Of a DNA stretch of 64,000 nt, positions 9,892 to 17,657 are shown one piece after another. A model generated the notes under the pieces. That model did no database searches, was not told the DNA's origin, and saw only the letters and a program-made list of their open reading frames with translations. Numbering within the stretch: position 1 is the first letter of the stretch; the number at the start of each line of letters is the position of its first letter. A program made the translations under genes and the position numbers. The stretch is from Bacillaceae bacterium JMAK1 (GTDB lineage Bacteria > Bacillota > Bacilli > Bacillales > Marinococcaceae), in contig JIBW01000006.1 of the NCBI GenBank assembly GCA_012970285.1, positions 372,001-436,000 of the forward strand, written 5' to 3'.

Positions 9892-10160
9892 GTTCATCAT
9901 CCTTTAAAGTGATCTGTATTATCTCTAAACTATAATTTAAATTTTCCAACAATATATTCATTGTATAACACTATTTCGTCAATAGATAGATTTAGACGAC
10001 ATGTAGTCAAACAGATCTCTTCTTTATTACTATATACATAATTCAGATAATGTCGAATTTAATTTTAATTTAGATAATAAGCGCAAAATATGATGATTTT
10101 TCCAATATTTTGTTTTACAATGTTTTTAGAAACACAAAGTCAAGAAAGGATGACCCTAAG

Positions 10161-11252
10161 TTGACAATAGAGAACACGCTCATCTCGAAGATCGGAAGTT
10201 GGTTACGAGCGCTCTCCATGTACAACCTCGATGACGCTCAGCGCTATCAAAAAGAGATTAGTGAAATGATTCATCACATCCATGTATCAAAGCAAGCAGC
10301 TACTTATTACGACTTGGTTCATTTCAAGCACCAATTTGTTACAGGGCAGATGATGCATCAACCGATGGCCCAGCATTCCATCAAATTGAAAGAAGCAACA
10401 TTTGAGACGAACAACATCTTGAACTACTTGTATCATTTCAATGAAGGCATGATTGCGACAAGTGTCGAGAATTATCTTTGTGCACTGAAACATTTCAAAG
10501 AAGCAGAGAAACATATTATTCATGTGAACAATTATGAGCAAGCCGAGTTCTACATTCGAATTGCGAACGTTTTTTATCGCTTAGATCAGAACATCACCGC
10601 ACTTTCTTACCTTAATCAAGCATACGACATTATCAAAGGTTCGAAAGATCATATGAGACTCCAGATGAACTGTCTCATTATGAAAGCAGGAATTTATTCA
10701 GAGCTAGGCTATTATGAGAAATCGAACACGTACACTAGCTACGCTCAGCAACTTACGAACAAAGAACCTTATCATCGATCCCTTGTCCATTATGCCAAAG
10801 CGAACAATGAATACCGGCACGGACACTTTGAGAAGGCATTAAAGTCTTATACGCGAGCCCATTCAGATAGCCACCAAAAGAAAACGATGATACGAATTAA
10901 ATCCAAGTATCACATTGCCAACACTCACTTTAAACTCGGCATGACCGATCGTGGGCACGAGCTGTTGGATGAAGTAGAGTCAAGCATTGCTAAAGAAGCA
11001 CTTCAATTAAATGAATATAGTGCGAAGTGTTTGATCAGTCGTGGGCTGCACGCACAAATGACAGTCGATCTGTCTCTCATTGATCAAGGCTTAACAATTC
11101 TCCAAGAGAACAATCTCCACGGAGAGTTTTCAGAAGTATGCAACGATTTATCGAAGCATTTTAGAGATCATGAAGATTTCGAGAACGCCTACCGCTATCT
11201 ACATTTATCAAATGAAGCAAGCGGTGGTAAACACGTTATTGGAGGTGATTAA
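10161..11252 (+). CDS. Rap-type TPR response-regulator phosphatase/inhibitor
   Basis: About 363 residues, fully helical. The N-terminal bundle (SKIGSWLRALSMYNLDDAQR, then YYDLVHFKHQF) matches the three-helix bundle of Rap proteins, and the rest is a series of TPR repeats (for example AEFYIRIANVFYRLDQNITA, ALKSYTRAH, ENAYRYLHLS). There is no helix-turn-helix, so it is Rap-like and not NprR/PlcR-like. Rap proteins dephosphorylate Spo0F or sequester regulators and are switched off by a Phr peptide. The TTG at 10161 is chosen (AAAGG ten bases upstream); the frame extends to 10110 without a ribosome site. A Phr-like gene begins five bases after its stop. The target is unknown. Confidence 0.8.
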   Translation: MTIENTLISKIGSWLRALSMYNLDDAQRYQKEISEMIHHIHVSKQAATYYDLVHFKHQFVTGQMMHQPMAQHSIKLKEATFETNNILNYLYHFNEGMIATSVENYLCALKHFKEAEKHIIHVNNYEQAEFYIRIANVFYRLDQNITALSYLNQAYDIIKGSKDHMRLQMNCLIMKAGIYSELGYYEKSNTYTSYAQQLTNKEPYHRSLVHYAKANNEYRHGHFEKALKSYTRAHSDSHQKKTMIRIKSKYHIANTHFKLGMTDRGHELLDEVESSIAKEALQLNEYSAKCLISRGLHAQMTVDLSLIDQGLTILQENNLHGEFSEVCNDLSKHFRDHEDFENAYRYLHLSNEASGGKHVIGGD

Positions 11253-11256
11253 GGTT

Positions 11257-11364
11257 ATGAAAAGTTGGATGCTAGTAGCAGCAATCGCGCTTACTGTTTT
11301 AGTCGTTGGCGATACAAGTGGCTCAGAACTCATCGGTACACAAACCAAAAATGAAATCTTGTAA
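11257..11364 (+). CDS. Phr-like secreted signalling peptide precursor (35 aa)
   Basis: A 35-codon gene directly after the Rap gene. GGAGGTGAT, an almost perfect ribosome site, ends seven bases before the ATG and encodes the last residues of the Rap protein. The product begins MKSW, has a hydrophobic core LVAAIALTVLVVG (signal peptide), then a polar tail ending GTQTKNEIL. This architecture is that of Phr pro-peptides, whose C-terminal five to seven residues are released and re-imported by an oligopeptide permease. The mature sequence cannot be proved. A strong terminator follows eight bases later. Confidence 0.6.
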   Translation: MKSWMLVAAIALTVLVVGDTSGSELIGTQTKNEIL

Positions 11365-11371
11365 AATCAGG

Positions 11372-11402
11372 GGCTGCCGTGCAGGGCAGCCTTTTGTTTT
11401 TT
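11372..11402 (+). terminator. terminator of rap-phr cassette
   Basis: A GGCTGCC/GGCAGCC stem (11372-11378 with 11385-11391) is followed by TTTTGTTTTTT. Confidence 0.85.
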
Positions 11403-11428
11403 CTTATGTGTTCTTCAAATTAAACATC

Positions 11429-12850
11429 TTAATCGGTATGCTCTTCTCGCAATTGTCTAATCACATCTTGAATACGGTCCCTCGATTCCACAACCTCTGC
11501 TCGTTTTTCAGACGTCGTTTCATCACTCACTTCTTGAATGAGATTTGCTCGTTCTCTTATTAGTTGCCTCAATTCATTAATTTCATCTGGTTCCAATTCA
11601 TTATTTTCAATCACAATTTCAACGGCTTCGGTCATTCGTGAGTTCTCTTGGTTTCTTAAGGTGGAGACATCATTTCGTAATTCTCGAAGCTCATTTTCGA
11701 TGTCTAATTGATCTTCACTCGTTGCAATCAATCCATCTCTTGCCCACCAAATCCAAGCAAATTGACTAATCTGATCGAGCCAAGTACCGGTCACTTCTTC
11801 ATCTAACTCTTGTGCTGTATACACAGAAGAATAATTCCCACCGCTTACCTCTGCAACTTCTTGAAGCTGCTCGTGCTCATCATCAGCAATATCAAACCCT
11901 AGAATATTAACTTCAAAGTCAATCCCTGCTTCTGGAATCGTTTCTGCCACCGCGACTGGATCACCACCACACGTTTCAATGCCATCGCTAATCACATAGA
12001 TGAAGTTGATTGAGTTTTCATCTGCTTCCTCAATCAAGTCTTCTTTGGCTTGCTCCATTGCATCCGCAAGTGGTGTCCATCCTGTCGGTTCAATTGGATC
12101 AACCGCTTCAACGAATTCACGATCATTGATTGGTGATAATGGATAGACATTTTCGATGGCTTCACATGACTCCGTCTTTCCATCATTTGTATTGTCACCT
12201 TCATGACCATACGCTTGCACTAAAACATTCGTTTCATCAGGAATATTTTGAACAAAAACTGCGATTGCATCTTTCGCTAGATCCATCTTCTGTCCACCGT
12301 CAACTTGCCCGGCCATACTTCCACTCGCATCAAGAAGAATGGCTACGTTCACTTCTTTTTCCATCTCTTCTTCAAGCTCTTCATCTTCTAACTCAACAAT
12401 TGACCTGCCATCAGGTAACGTCAGCTCCGAAAACTCGACCTCATAGTCCTCAACCCGTTGCAGCACTTCTTCATGGTTAGCTCCCAATTGATAAACGGTA
12501 AAGTCGAGCCATTCTTTCATCGTCCGTTCAGCGCCATCTTCTTGCACAATTGCCTCGAACTCTTGAAGTGCAATTTGCTCGGCTTGATCGTATGAGTCCA
12601 CGATCGTCTCCTCGTCAGGAAGATGTTCAGCCGTTAATTCTCCCTCACTGGAAGTTAACACACCTTCTGCCGTCAAATCGACCGCTGGCACATCCGTCGT
12701 GATTGTCTCCTCACCATCTACTTCTTGAGCCTCTTCATTCTCTACGCTTTCCTCAGCTTCTTCGGTTCCTTCACTGTTGTCATTACATGCCGCAAGTAAC
12801 AACACGAAAAGCATAGCTACCATACTACTTTTCCACCTGGAAACACTCAC
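11429..12850 (-). CDS. VWA-domain lipoprotein of the Tad locus
   Basis: A 473-residue lipoprotein: basic N-terminus, hydrophobic segment and lipobox LLLAAC with the lipidated Cys at about residue 22. A very acidic linker leads to a von Willebrand A domain (about 168-360). The MIDAS motif DASGSMAG is intact; ISDGIETCGG follows later. The final 120 residues are a predicted coiled coil of Glu/Arg-rich helices. It is similar in plan to YwmC/YwmD-type secreted VWA proteins. The start at GTG 12850 is supported by AGGAAGGGG nine bases upstream; the longer frame to 12907 would put the signal peptide internally. It is the last gene of the locus and probably an extracellular metal-dependent adhesion or assembly factor. 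Confidence 0.8.
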   Translation of the reverse strand: MSVSRWKSSMVAMLFVLLLAACNDNSEGTEEAEESVENEEAQEVDGEETITTDVPAVDLTAEGVLTSSEGELTAEHLPDEETIVDSYDQAEQIALQEFEAIVQEDGAERTMKEWLDFTVYQLGANHEEVLQRVEDYEVEFSELTLPDGRSIVELEDEELEEEMEKEVNVAILLDASGSMAGQVDGGQKMDLAKDAIAVFVQNIPDETNVLVQAYGHEGDNTNDGKTESCEAIENVYPLSPINDREFVEAVDPIEPTGWTPLADAMEQAKEDLIEEADENSINFIYVISDGIETCGGDPVAVAETIPEAGIDFEVNILGFDIADDEHEQLQEVAEVSGGNYSSVYTAQELDEEVTGTWLDQISQFAWIWWARDGLIATSEDQLDIENELRELRNDVSTLRNQENSRMTEAVEIVIENNELEPDEINELRQLIRERANLIQEVSDETTSEKRAEVVESRDRIQDVIRQLREEHTD

Positions 12851-12893
12851 GCTACCAAACCCCTTCCTAGCTGAAAAACAAATTAAATTCGAC

Positions 12894-14270
12894 CTATGAG
12901 ACCTCACTTCTTAACTCTTCTAATTGTGCCACTTCTTCCTCAAGCTCTTCAATATCACTTTCTTCCTCTTCTTCTTCGAGCTGATTCTCTAGAATTTCAA
13001 TTTGTTCATCCAACGCACGCCTTTGATAGTTAGAATCTTCAACACGCTCCGCAAATGCATACGCTTCTTCAGGATCTAAAGCGAGATGCGCATAAAACGT
13101 CAGCTGAATCTCACGTTCGTTTAACGAGCGTTCTTCTTCAATTTGTTGACTATACGTGAGAAGTTCTTCACTTTCATCCTCAATGTTGTGTTGCTCCATT
13201 CGAACATATGAATCATCGGTCTCAAGTTCTAGAATTTCTTCGCCACGCTCTTGCAGGTGAAGTTGATAAGCGACTTGAGCAACTTGATCTGGATACTCTA
13301 ACAAATAATCTTCATAGTGATCACTAAGAACAACGAGTTCAATATATAAAGAATCATCAATGGATCGATGAGGTTTGACAAGTTCAAGCAAAGAGAATGC
13401 TTCTTCATATTCTCCTTGATAATAATACTCTAACGCTTCCACATACTGATTAGCGATGTCTAATTGTTCATTCACTTCTGTCGCGTGGTCCTCTTCAACC
13501 TCTTGAACATGGGCTTCTTCAGTTGAACCTGCGAACCCGACTGCATAGACGATTGCACCGACCGCGATGACGGCCGTAGCGAGTAATCCTACACGCTTCC
13601 CTCGATTTGGTTTCTTAACTGGTTGGGCTTGGTTTTCATAATACGTCGATTGCACGCTCGTAATCTCTTTACGAATCATGTCTAGAATTTGATCTAACGA
13701 TGTCGCTTCTACAATCGTGGTCACGACATGCTTTTCATTCTGAGGGGCTTTCTTAATCAACTCTTCTTCTGACGCCTCATAAAAGTCTTTATCTTTTACT
13801 AGAGAAAATAAATAAACAAGCTGCTTCTGTACGAACGACAATTCATTCGATTCCTGTTCAACGTCAGATTGATTAGAGAAATGAATCGTCTTAATTGATC
13901 CTAACGCTTTTGTTTCATTGTGTTCTTTAGAAAATACGAGATTATGAAGGTCAAACGATGTCTCAACCTCCGTTTGTTCTGAGAAATAGTTATAGGACTC
14001 TATCAGTCCTTCCGCTGCACGTAAACGTACAAGCACATCTTCTTGGCGCAATGCAACATAGGGTACATGATCTTCTAATGCCCAAGTAAAGATCATTTGA
14101 TTCCCTTCATGAACCATTGATTTGACCGGAAGTGTGTATGGACGCTTTTTCTTCATATACGATAAATCGTTCATGGTCGCACTTTGGACGAACGTATCTT
14201 CAACACGCCATTGCACATACTCAGTATTAAGTGTTAATTCACCATGATTAAATGGTACCGTCTTCTTCAT
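12894..14270 (-). CDS. EssB/YukC-like single-pass membrane protein
   Basis: A 458-residue bitopic protein. An N-terminal cytosolic part of about 220 residues contains VLVRLRAAEGLIE and a FDLHNLVFSKEHN segment that resembles the degenerate kinase fold of EssB/YukC ('hENLVFDeN' type motif). One transmembrane helix (about 227-247) is followed by an acidic all-helical extracellular part with TPR-like elements and a terminal Glu-rich coiled coil. That three-part plan and the C-terminal pattern (DPEEAYAFAERVEDSNYQRRA...) fit EssB. EssB is a core type VII secretion component, so its place in a pilus operon is unexpected. The start at 14270 has AGGAG eight bases upstream. The homology is my reading, not a search result. 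Confidence 0.55.
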   Translation of the reverse strand: MKKTVPFNHGELTLNTEYVQWRVEDTFVQSATMNDLSYMKKKRPYTLPVKSMVHEGNQMIFTWALEDHVPYVALRQEDVLVRLRAAEGLIESYNYFSEQTEVETSFDLHNLVFSKEHNETKALGSIKTIHFSNQSDVEQESNELSFVQKQLVYLFSLVKDKDFYEASEEELIKKAPQNEKHVVTTIVEATSLDQILDMIRKEITSVQSTYYENQAQPVKKPNRGKRVGLLATAVIAVGAIVYAVGFAGSTEEAHVQEVEEDHATEVNEQLDIANQYVEALEYYYQGEYEEAFSLLELVKPHRSIDDSLYIELVVLSDHYEDYLLEYPDQVAQVAYQLHLQERGEEILELETDDSYVRMEQHNIEDESEELLTYSQQIEEERSLNEREIQLTFYAHLALDPEEAYAFAERVEDSNYQRRALDEQIEILENQLEEEEEESDIEELEEEVAQLEELRSEVS

Positions 14271-14309
14271 CGTCATCTCTCCTAGGTTCATCCGACCGGA
14301 TCGTATCAG

Positions 14310-14465
14310 CTACCCTGTTTTAAAGGCTCGTGTGTAAAACACAAAACATAAAATAATCATGAGAATAAATGAAATGTTAATCGATTGACGTTGCACCATG
14401 TCATAAATAAATAACGGAGTGAGTAAAACCAGTGCACCTAAAAATATCCAGAAAAAAATCTTCAT
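14310..14465 (-). CDS. 51-aa two-helix membrane protein of the Tad locus
   Basis: A small gene between flp and the EssB-like gene. It begins MKIFFWIFLGALVLLTP and has two hydrophobic helices (about 4-21 and 30-46) separated by a short polar loop (YDMVQRQS), ending in a basic tail. AGAAGG lies eight bases upstream. I recognise no family. Its size and position suggest a small accessory subunit of the envelope complex formed by its neighbours (inference). Confidence 0.6.
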   Translation of the reverse strand: MKIFFWIFLGALVLLTPLFIYDMVQRQSINISFILMIILCFVFYTRAFKTG

Positions 14466-14495
14466 CTCCTACACCTTCTTTACTAACAAGTTGAA

Positions 14496-14518
14496 GCCCG
14501 ACGGTTTTTACGCCGGGC
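14496..14518 (-). other. stem-loop downstream of flp, no U-tract
   Basis: An eight-base GC-rich stem (14496-14503 with 14511-14518, one G-U pair, seven-base loop) sits nine bases after the flp stop. No T-run follows on the transcript, so it looks like an mRNA 3'-stabilising or processing element that would raise flp message relative to downstream genes. Confidence 0.5.
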
Positions 14519-14527
14519 CTAGTCGTA

Positions 14528-14695
14528 TTACTGAGCAATCGCATCTGCAATGTCAGAGAACATTTGCATGATGTTGTCTCCTAGTAACGTTAACGTAGTA
14601 ATAGCTACAACCGCAACCAGGGCGAGAATTAACCCGTACTCACTCATTGATTGTCCCTTTTCATCATTCCAAAAGTTTTTTAAGAACTTTAACAT
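14528..14695 (-). CDS. flp: Flp-type major pilin
   Basis: The 55-residue structural pilin. The prepilin site is NDEKG followed by QSMSEYGLILAL: cleavage after Gly14 leaves Glu at +5 and Tyr at +6, the Flp signature. A 20-residue hydrophobic stretch and a short helical tail complete it. It would be processed by TadV, assembled by TadA/B/C and displayed outside the cell. A stem-loop lies just downstream. This gene is too short for many gene callers. Confidence 0.93.
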   Translation of the reverse strand: MLKFLKNFWNDEKGQSMSEYGLILALVAVVAITTLTLLGDNIMQMFSDIADAIAQ

Positions 14696-14715
14696 TTTAA
14701 TTTCCTCCTATTAAT

Positions 14716-16488
14716 TTAATTGCCAAACAATCTATTGAATCCATTACTAATGCTTTTTCCGACACTACTTGCTCCATCACTGATAGCACTTCCAACACGA
14801 CTTGCTCCATCACTGATAGAATTGCCAAGGTTTCTCACTCCATCTACTGTTGAATTCCAAGCATTTGAAGCTTTGTCACCAACCCAATTAAGAGCTTTAC
14901 CAATTGGCTCACGATACCTAATTATTAATCCAGCACCTGTTGCAACCACTCCTACAGCTGCAGCCGCTATTCCTACAGGAGTAACACCTCCTGATAATGC
15001 CGAAACCGTAAACGCGGCTGAACCAATACCTTCTAGTACTGAACCTGTACCATCTAGATAATTCCCCTCACTAAAATGATTATACGATTCATAGGCACTA
15101 ACACCCGTACCTACAATACCAAGACCAATTCCAGCTCTCTTGGCAATCGTACCCCATAAAGAGCTTGAAGGGGCACTTGAAGCAGCATTAGCTACGTTTG
15201 CGGCAGCATTTGAACCACTCGCAGCAGGAATTGTGGGTGCATTTCCCATTGAAGCGTTGAAAACGTTACCAGTAAAAGCTGCTGCCCTATAATCTCTCCA
15301 TGATTTAGCAGTATCGAATGCACCTGCTGTAAACCCTAGACCATCCATTACGCCATCGAGGCCATCAACATTGGCAAATCCCATTATAGGAGTAGCTATA
15401 GACAATGCATAATTCACAGTATTAACAACCTGATTAGCTCCTGAAAAAGCATTTGGGTTATGTCCTAACTCTTCTGCTGTTTCTACAATTGATCCAAATG
15501 CATTACGCTGATCAACGATAGCTTGTAGAACACTATCAACACCTATTGCATGATCTCCACTACTGGAAAACAGAAAATTACTAACTGATTGAAGATTACT
15601 CGGTTTAGCAGTTACTGAGCCTAGTTCAGAAGCAGCACCAGAGACCGTTAATTGCGTCATATGGTCACGGTTAAAGCCAAACATCTGTTGTTGAAAATGA
15701 CTATTAACCATCGAATTCATCGTTGGATAATAATTATTATTCAAGGAGTTATGTGACCAAATGCCATATAATCCTCCTAGACCTACTTCGATGGCATTGC
15801 CCTGACCAGGCAAACCTTCTTCACCTGCACCAATTCCTCCTGAACCTATACCTAAAAGACTTCCTGGACCTGGAATTCCTCCTGGACCTATACCTAATGG
15901 ATTTCCTGGACCCGGAATTCCTCCTGAGCCTATACCTAATGGACTTCCTGGACCTGGAATTCCTCCTGGACCTATACCTAATGGATTTCCTGGACCTGGA
16001 ATTCCTCCCGGTCCTATGCCTAATGGATTTCCTGGACCCGGAATTCCTCCCGGTCCTATACCTAATGGATTTCCTGGACCTGGAATTCCTCCTGGACCTA
16101 CACCTAATGGATTTCCTGGACCTGAAATCCCTCCTGGACCTACACCTAATGGATTTCCTGGACCTGGAATTCCTCCCGGCCCTACACCAACTTCACCACC
16201 AGAGGGTCCTTCTGGGTCCGTACCTCCAGAACCACCTCTTGGAGTACCATTAATATCTGACCAACTAGGTGCCCCCGGCGTTCCTCCACCTCCAACGGAT
16301 GGTCCAGAACTTCCAGAGCTAGAGCTACTTCCGCTCCGAATGTTGTTTTTTTCGTCTGCGCCGTCTAGACCTACACTAGGTGGGTCTATCGTTTCCTCTG
16401 CATGCACATACGAGGTTATACTTAGCGGCACCGCAGATATTAGCAGTGTAATGAGAAACGCAATAAGAACCTTATTACACTTCCTCAT
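14716..16488 (-). CDS. secreted Gly/Pro-repeat protein with glycine-rich C-terminal half
   Basis: About 590 residues. A signal peptide (MRKCNKVLIAFLITLL..., cleavage near YVHA-EE) leads to a Ser/Gly-rich linker, then eight tandem 14-residue units of type GIGPGGIPGPGNPL and one degenerate unit (about residues 101-220). The second half has an all-helical segment, then Ala/Gly-rich hydrophobic helices (GIGLGIVGTGVSAYES and GIAAAAVGVVATGAGLII) and a C-terminus with repeated AISDGAS-type heptads. The C-terminal half recalls the membrane-active middle of type VII-exported toxins, but no toxin domain is seen. The start at 16488 follows AGGAGG by eleven bases. It lies between the paralogous pair and flp. 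It may be a pilus tip or surface adhesin, or an exported effector; function unknown. Confidence 0.65.
   Translation of the reverse strand: MRKCNKVLIAFLITLLISAVPLSITSYVHAEETIDPPSVGLDGADEKNNIRSGSSSSSGSSGPSVGGGGTPGAPSWSDINGTPRGGSGGTDPEGPSGGEVGVGPGGIPGPGNPLGVGPGGISGPGNPLGVGPGGIPGPGNPLGIGPGGIPGPGNPLGIGPGGIPGPGNPLGIGPGGIPGPGSPLGIGSGGIPGPGNPLGIGPGGIPGPGSLLGIGSGGIGAGEEGLPGQGNAIEVGLGGLYGIWSHNSLNNNYYPTMNSMVNSHFQQQMFGFNRDHMTQLTVSGAASELGSVTAKPSNLQSVSNFLFSSSGDHAIGVDSVLQAIVDQRNAFGSIVETAEELGHNPNAFSGANQVVNTVNYALSIATPIMGFANVDGLDGVMDGLGFTAGAFDTAKSWRDYRAAAFTGNVFNASMGNAPTIPAASGSNAAANVANAASSAPSSSLWGTIAKRAGIGLGIVGTGVSAYESYNHFSEGNYLDGTGSVLEGIGSAAFTVSALSGGVTPVGIAAAAVGVVATGAGLIIRYREPIGKALNWVGDKASNAWNSTVDGVRNLGNSISDGASRVGSAISDGASSVGKSISNGFNRLFGN
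15853..16188 (-). repeat. 42-bp tandem repeat, eight units (14-aa Gly/Pro repeat)
   Basis: Eight in-frame units with few substitutions (Val/Ile at position 2, Pro/Ser at 4, Asn/Ser at 12). The near-identity at DNA level suggests recent expansion and likely copy-number variation between strains. Confidence 0.9.
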
Positions 16489-16635
16489 AGAGACTGTCAC
16501 CTCCTAATTAACATATTGAGTTTTCTTCACACTACTTCCAAAATGACTAATCACTAGCAAATTCAACAGCTTGTTTTTAAGGAGAATTATTACTAGACAA
16601 TCGAACCACCCCCTTTTGAAACAAAAGTGCTGTGC

Positions 16636-17529
16636 TTATCTAGAATAGTTACTTGATAATATCCAAGTGCGATCAATCATGATGTCTAGCTGCTCTTGAA
16701 ACCGTTCTTTATCCGTAGGCTTATTTTCAAGAAAATGAAGAAAATCTTTTTTTGATTGCATTGATCTGCCATAAATAGTGTTTGTTTCTCGAATAAGGCG
16801 TGGAGATGCCTTTTCTGCATCCCTCATCTCACTTACCACCTTCCGATAAGAGTACCTTCCAATAACTTTCCTAATGCTCCGCTTGTGCTTTCGGAAAATT
16901 CGATACGCCTCTTCACGTGTATACTCTCCATTGAAAAATAGAAGTCGCTCCAACTCATTGCGATGGGTTGTCCGTTCCTCTACTAAATTGATCATGTCTA
17001 ACAATTCTTCTTCCGTGATTTTATCTGCTCGTCCAATAAACCTTTTTCGATCGAGCAGCTTCGTACTCACCTCCTTTAAATATCCCCCGACCTTTTCCAA
17101 GTCTTTGAAATACTTCAGATGCTGACTTATTACCTCTTGTTCTGATTCATTAAAAGGGTTTGGTTGTTGATGCGTGAGCTTCGTTAAGCTTTCTATTTCC
17201 ACTCTTCTAAGCTCTGGATCACCTTGTCTTATATCAAATTCAAATTGACTATCCGGCTCTTGAAAAAGCGTAAGTCCAAAAACTGAATAAACGCACCTAC
17301 GTACTTCATCCGCATTTGTTACAACGTCACCATTGTTATAAAGCACAATTAATTTAGAATACAATGGATCCTTAGGCATTTTAGAGAATAGATGACGATA
17401 TTCTCTACTTTCTATTTTGATCGGTATGGACATATCTGCACGTTCTTTATTTGATAAATAAGGTTCATACGCCTCTAGATAGACCCCTTCTGCTTTTGAA
17501 AACCCCGGATATTTTATACGGTGTAACAA
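16636..17529 (-). CDS. unknown protein, paralogue A of tandem family
   Basis: A 297-residue soluble protein with no signal peptide or membrane helix. The N-terminal motif YPGFSKAEGVYLEAYEPYLS, then EYRHLFSKMPKDPLY, a central THRNELERLLFFNGEYTR and a basic FRKHKRSIRKVIGR are all shared with paralogue B; well over half of the residues agree. The TTG start is supported because AAGGA lies ten bases upstream, exactly as in the GTG start of B. I recognise no family. The position inside the Tad operon suggests a cytosolic partner of the pilus or of the secreted repeat protein. Confidence 0.7.
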   Translation of the reverse strand: MLHRIKYPGFSKAEGVYLEAYEPYLSNKERADMSIPIKIESREYRHLFSKMPKDPLYSKLIVLYNNGDVVTNADEVRRCVYSVFGLTLFQEPDSQFEFDIRQGDPELRRVEIESLTKLTHQQPNPFNESEQEVISQHLKYFKDLEKVGGYLKEVSTKLLDRKRFIGRADKITEEELLDMINLVEERTTHRNELERLLFFNGEYTREEAYRIFRKHKRSIRKVIGRYSYRKVVSEMRDAEKASPRLIRETNTIYGRSMQSKKDFLHFLENKPTDKERFQEQLDIMIDRTWILSSNYSR

Positions 17530-17657
17530 AATCTATCATTCCTTGTTCGTTTTAACTGAATTAGATCTTTACTTCTTTAACTAGCTAAACCTTTTACACG
17601 GTTCCTTCTGCAACTCGTGGGTTAAACCGTTCAGTCTCGTCGTTCCAAAGGGTCGAA

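Noticed and set aside
10110-10160. Upstream ATG-side extension of the Rap protein
   Set aside because: No ribosome site, and the Rap N-terminal helix begins just after the TTG at 10161.
10161-11252. NprR/PlcR-type DNA-binding peptide receptor
   Set aside because: No helix-turn-helix before the TPR region; only the Rap-type helical bundle.
15853-16188. CRISPR-like regular repeat
   Set aside because: Units are contiguous without unique spacers and encode an in-frame protein repeat.
15723-16507. Plus-strand frames of 176 and 163 codons over the repeat region
   Set aside because: They are antisense readings of the 42-bp repeat; no ribosome site, and the minus frame has signal peptide and start.
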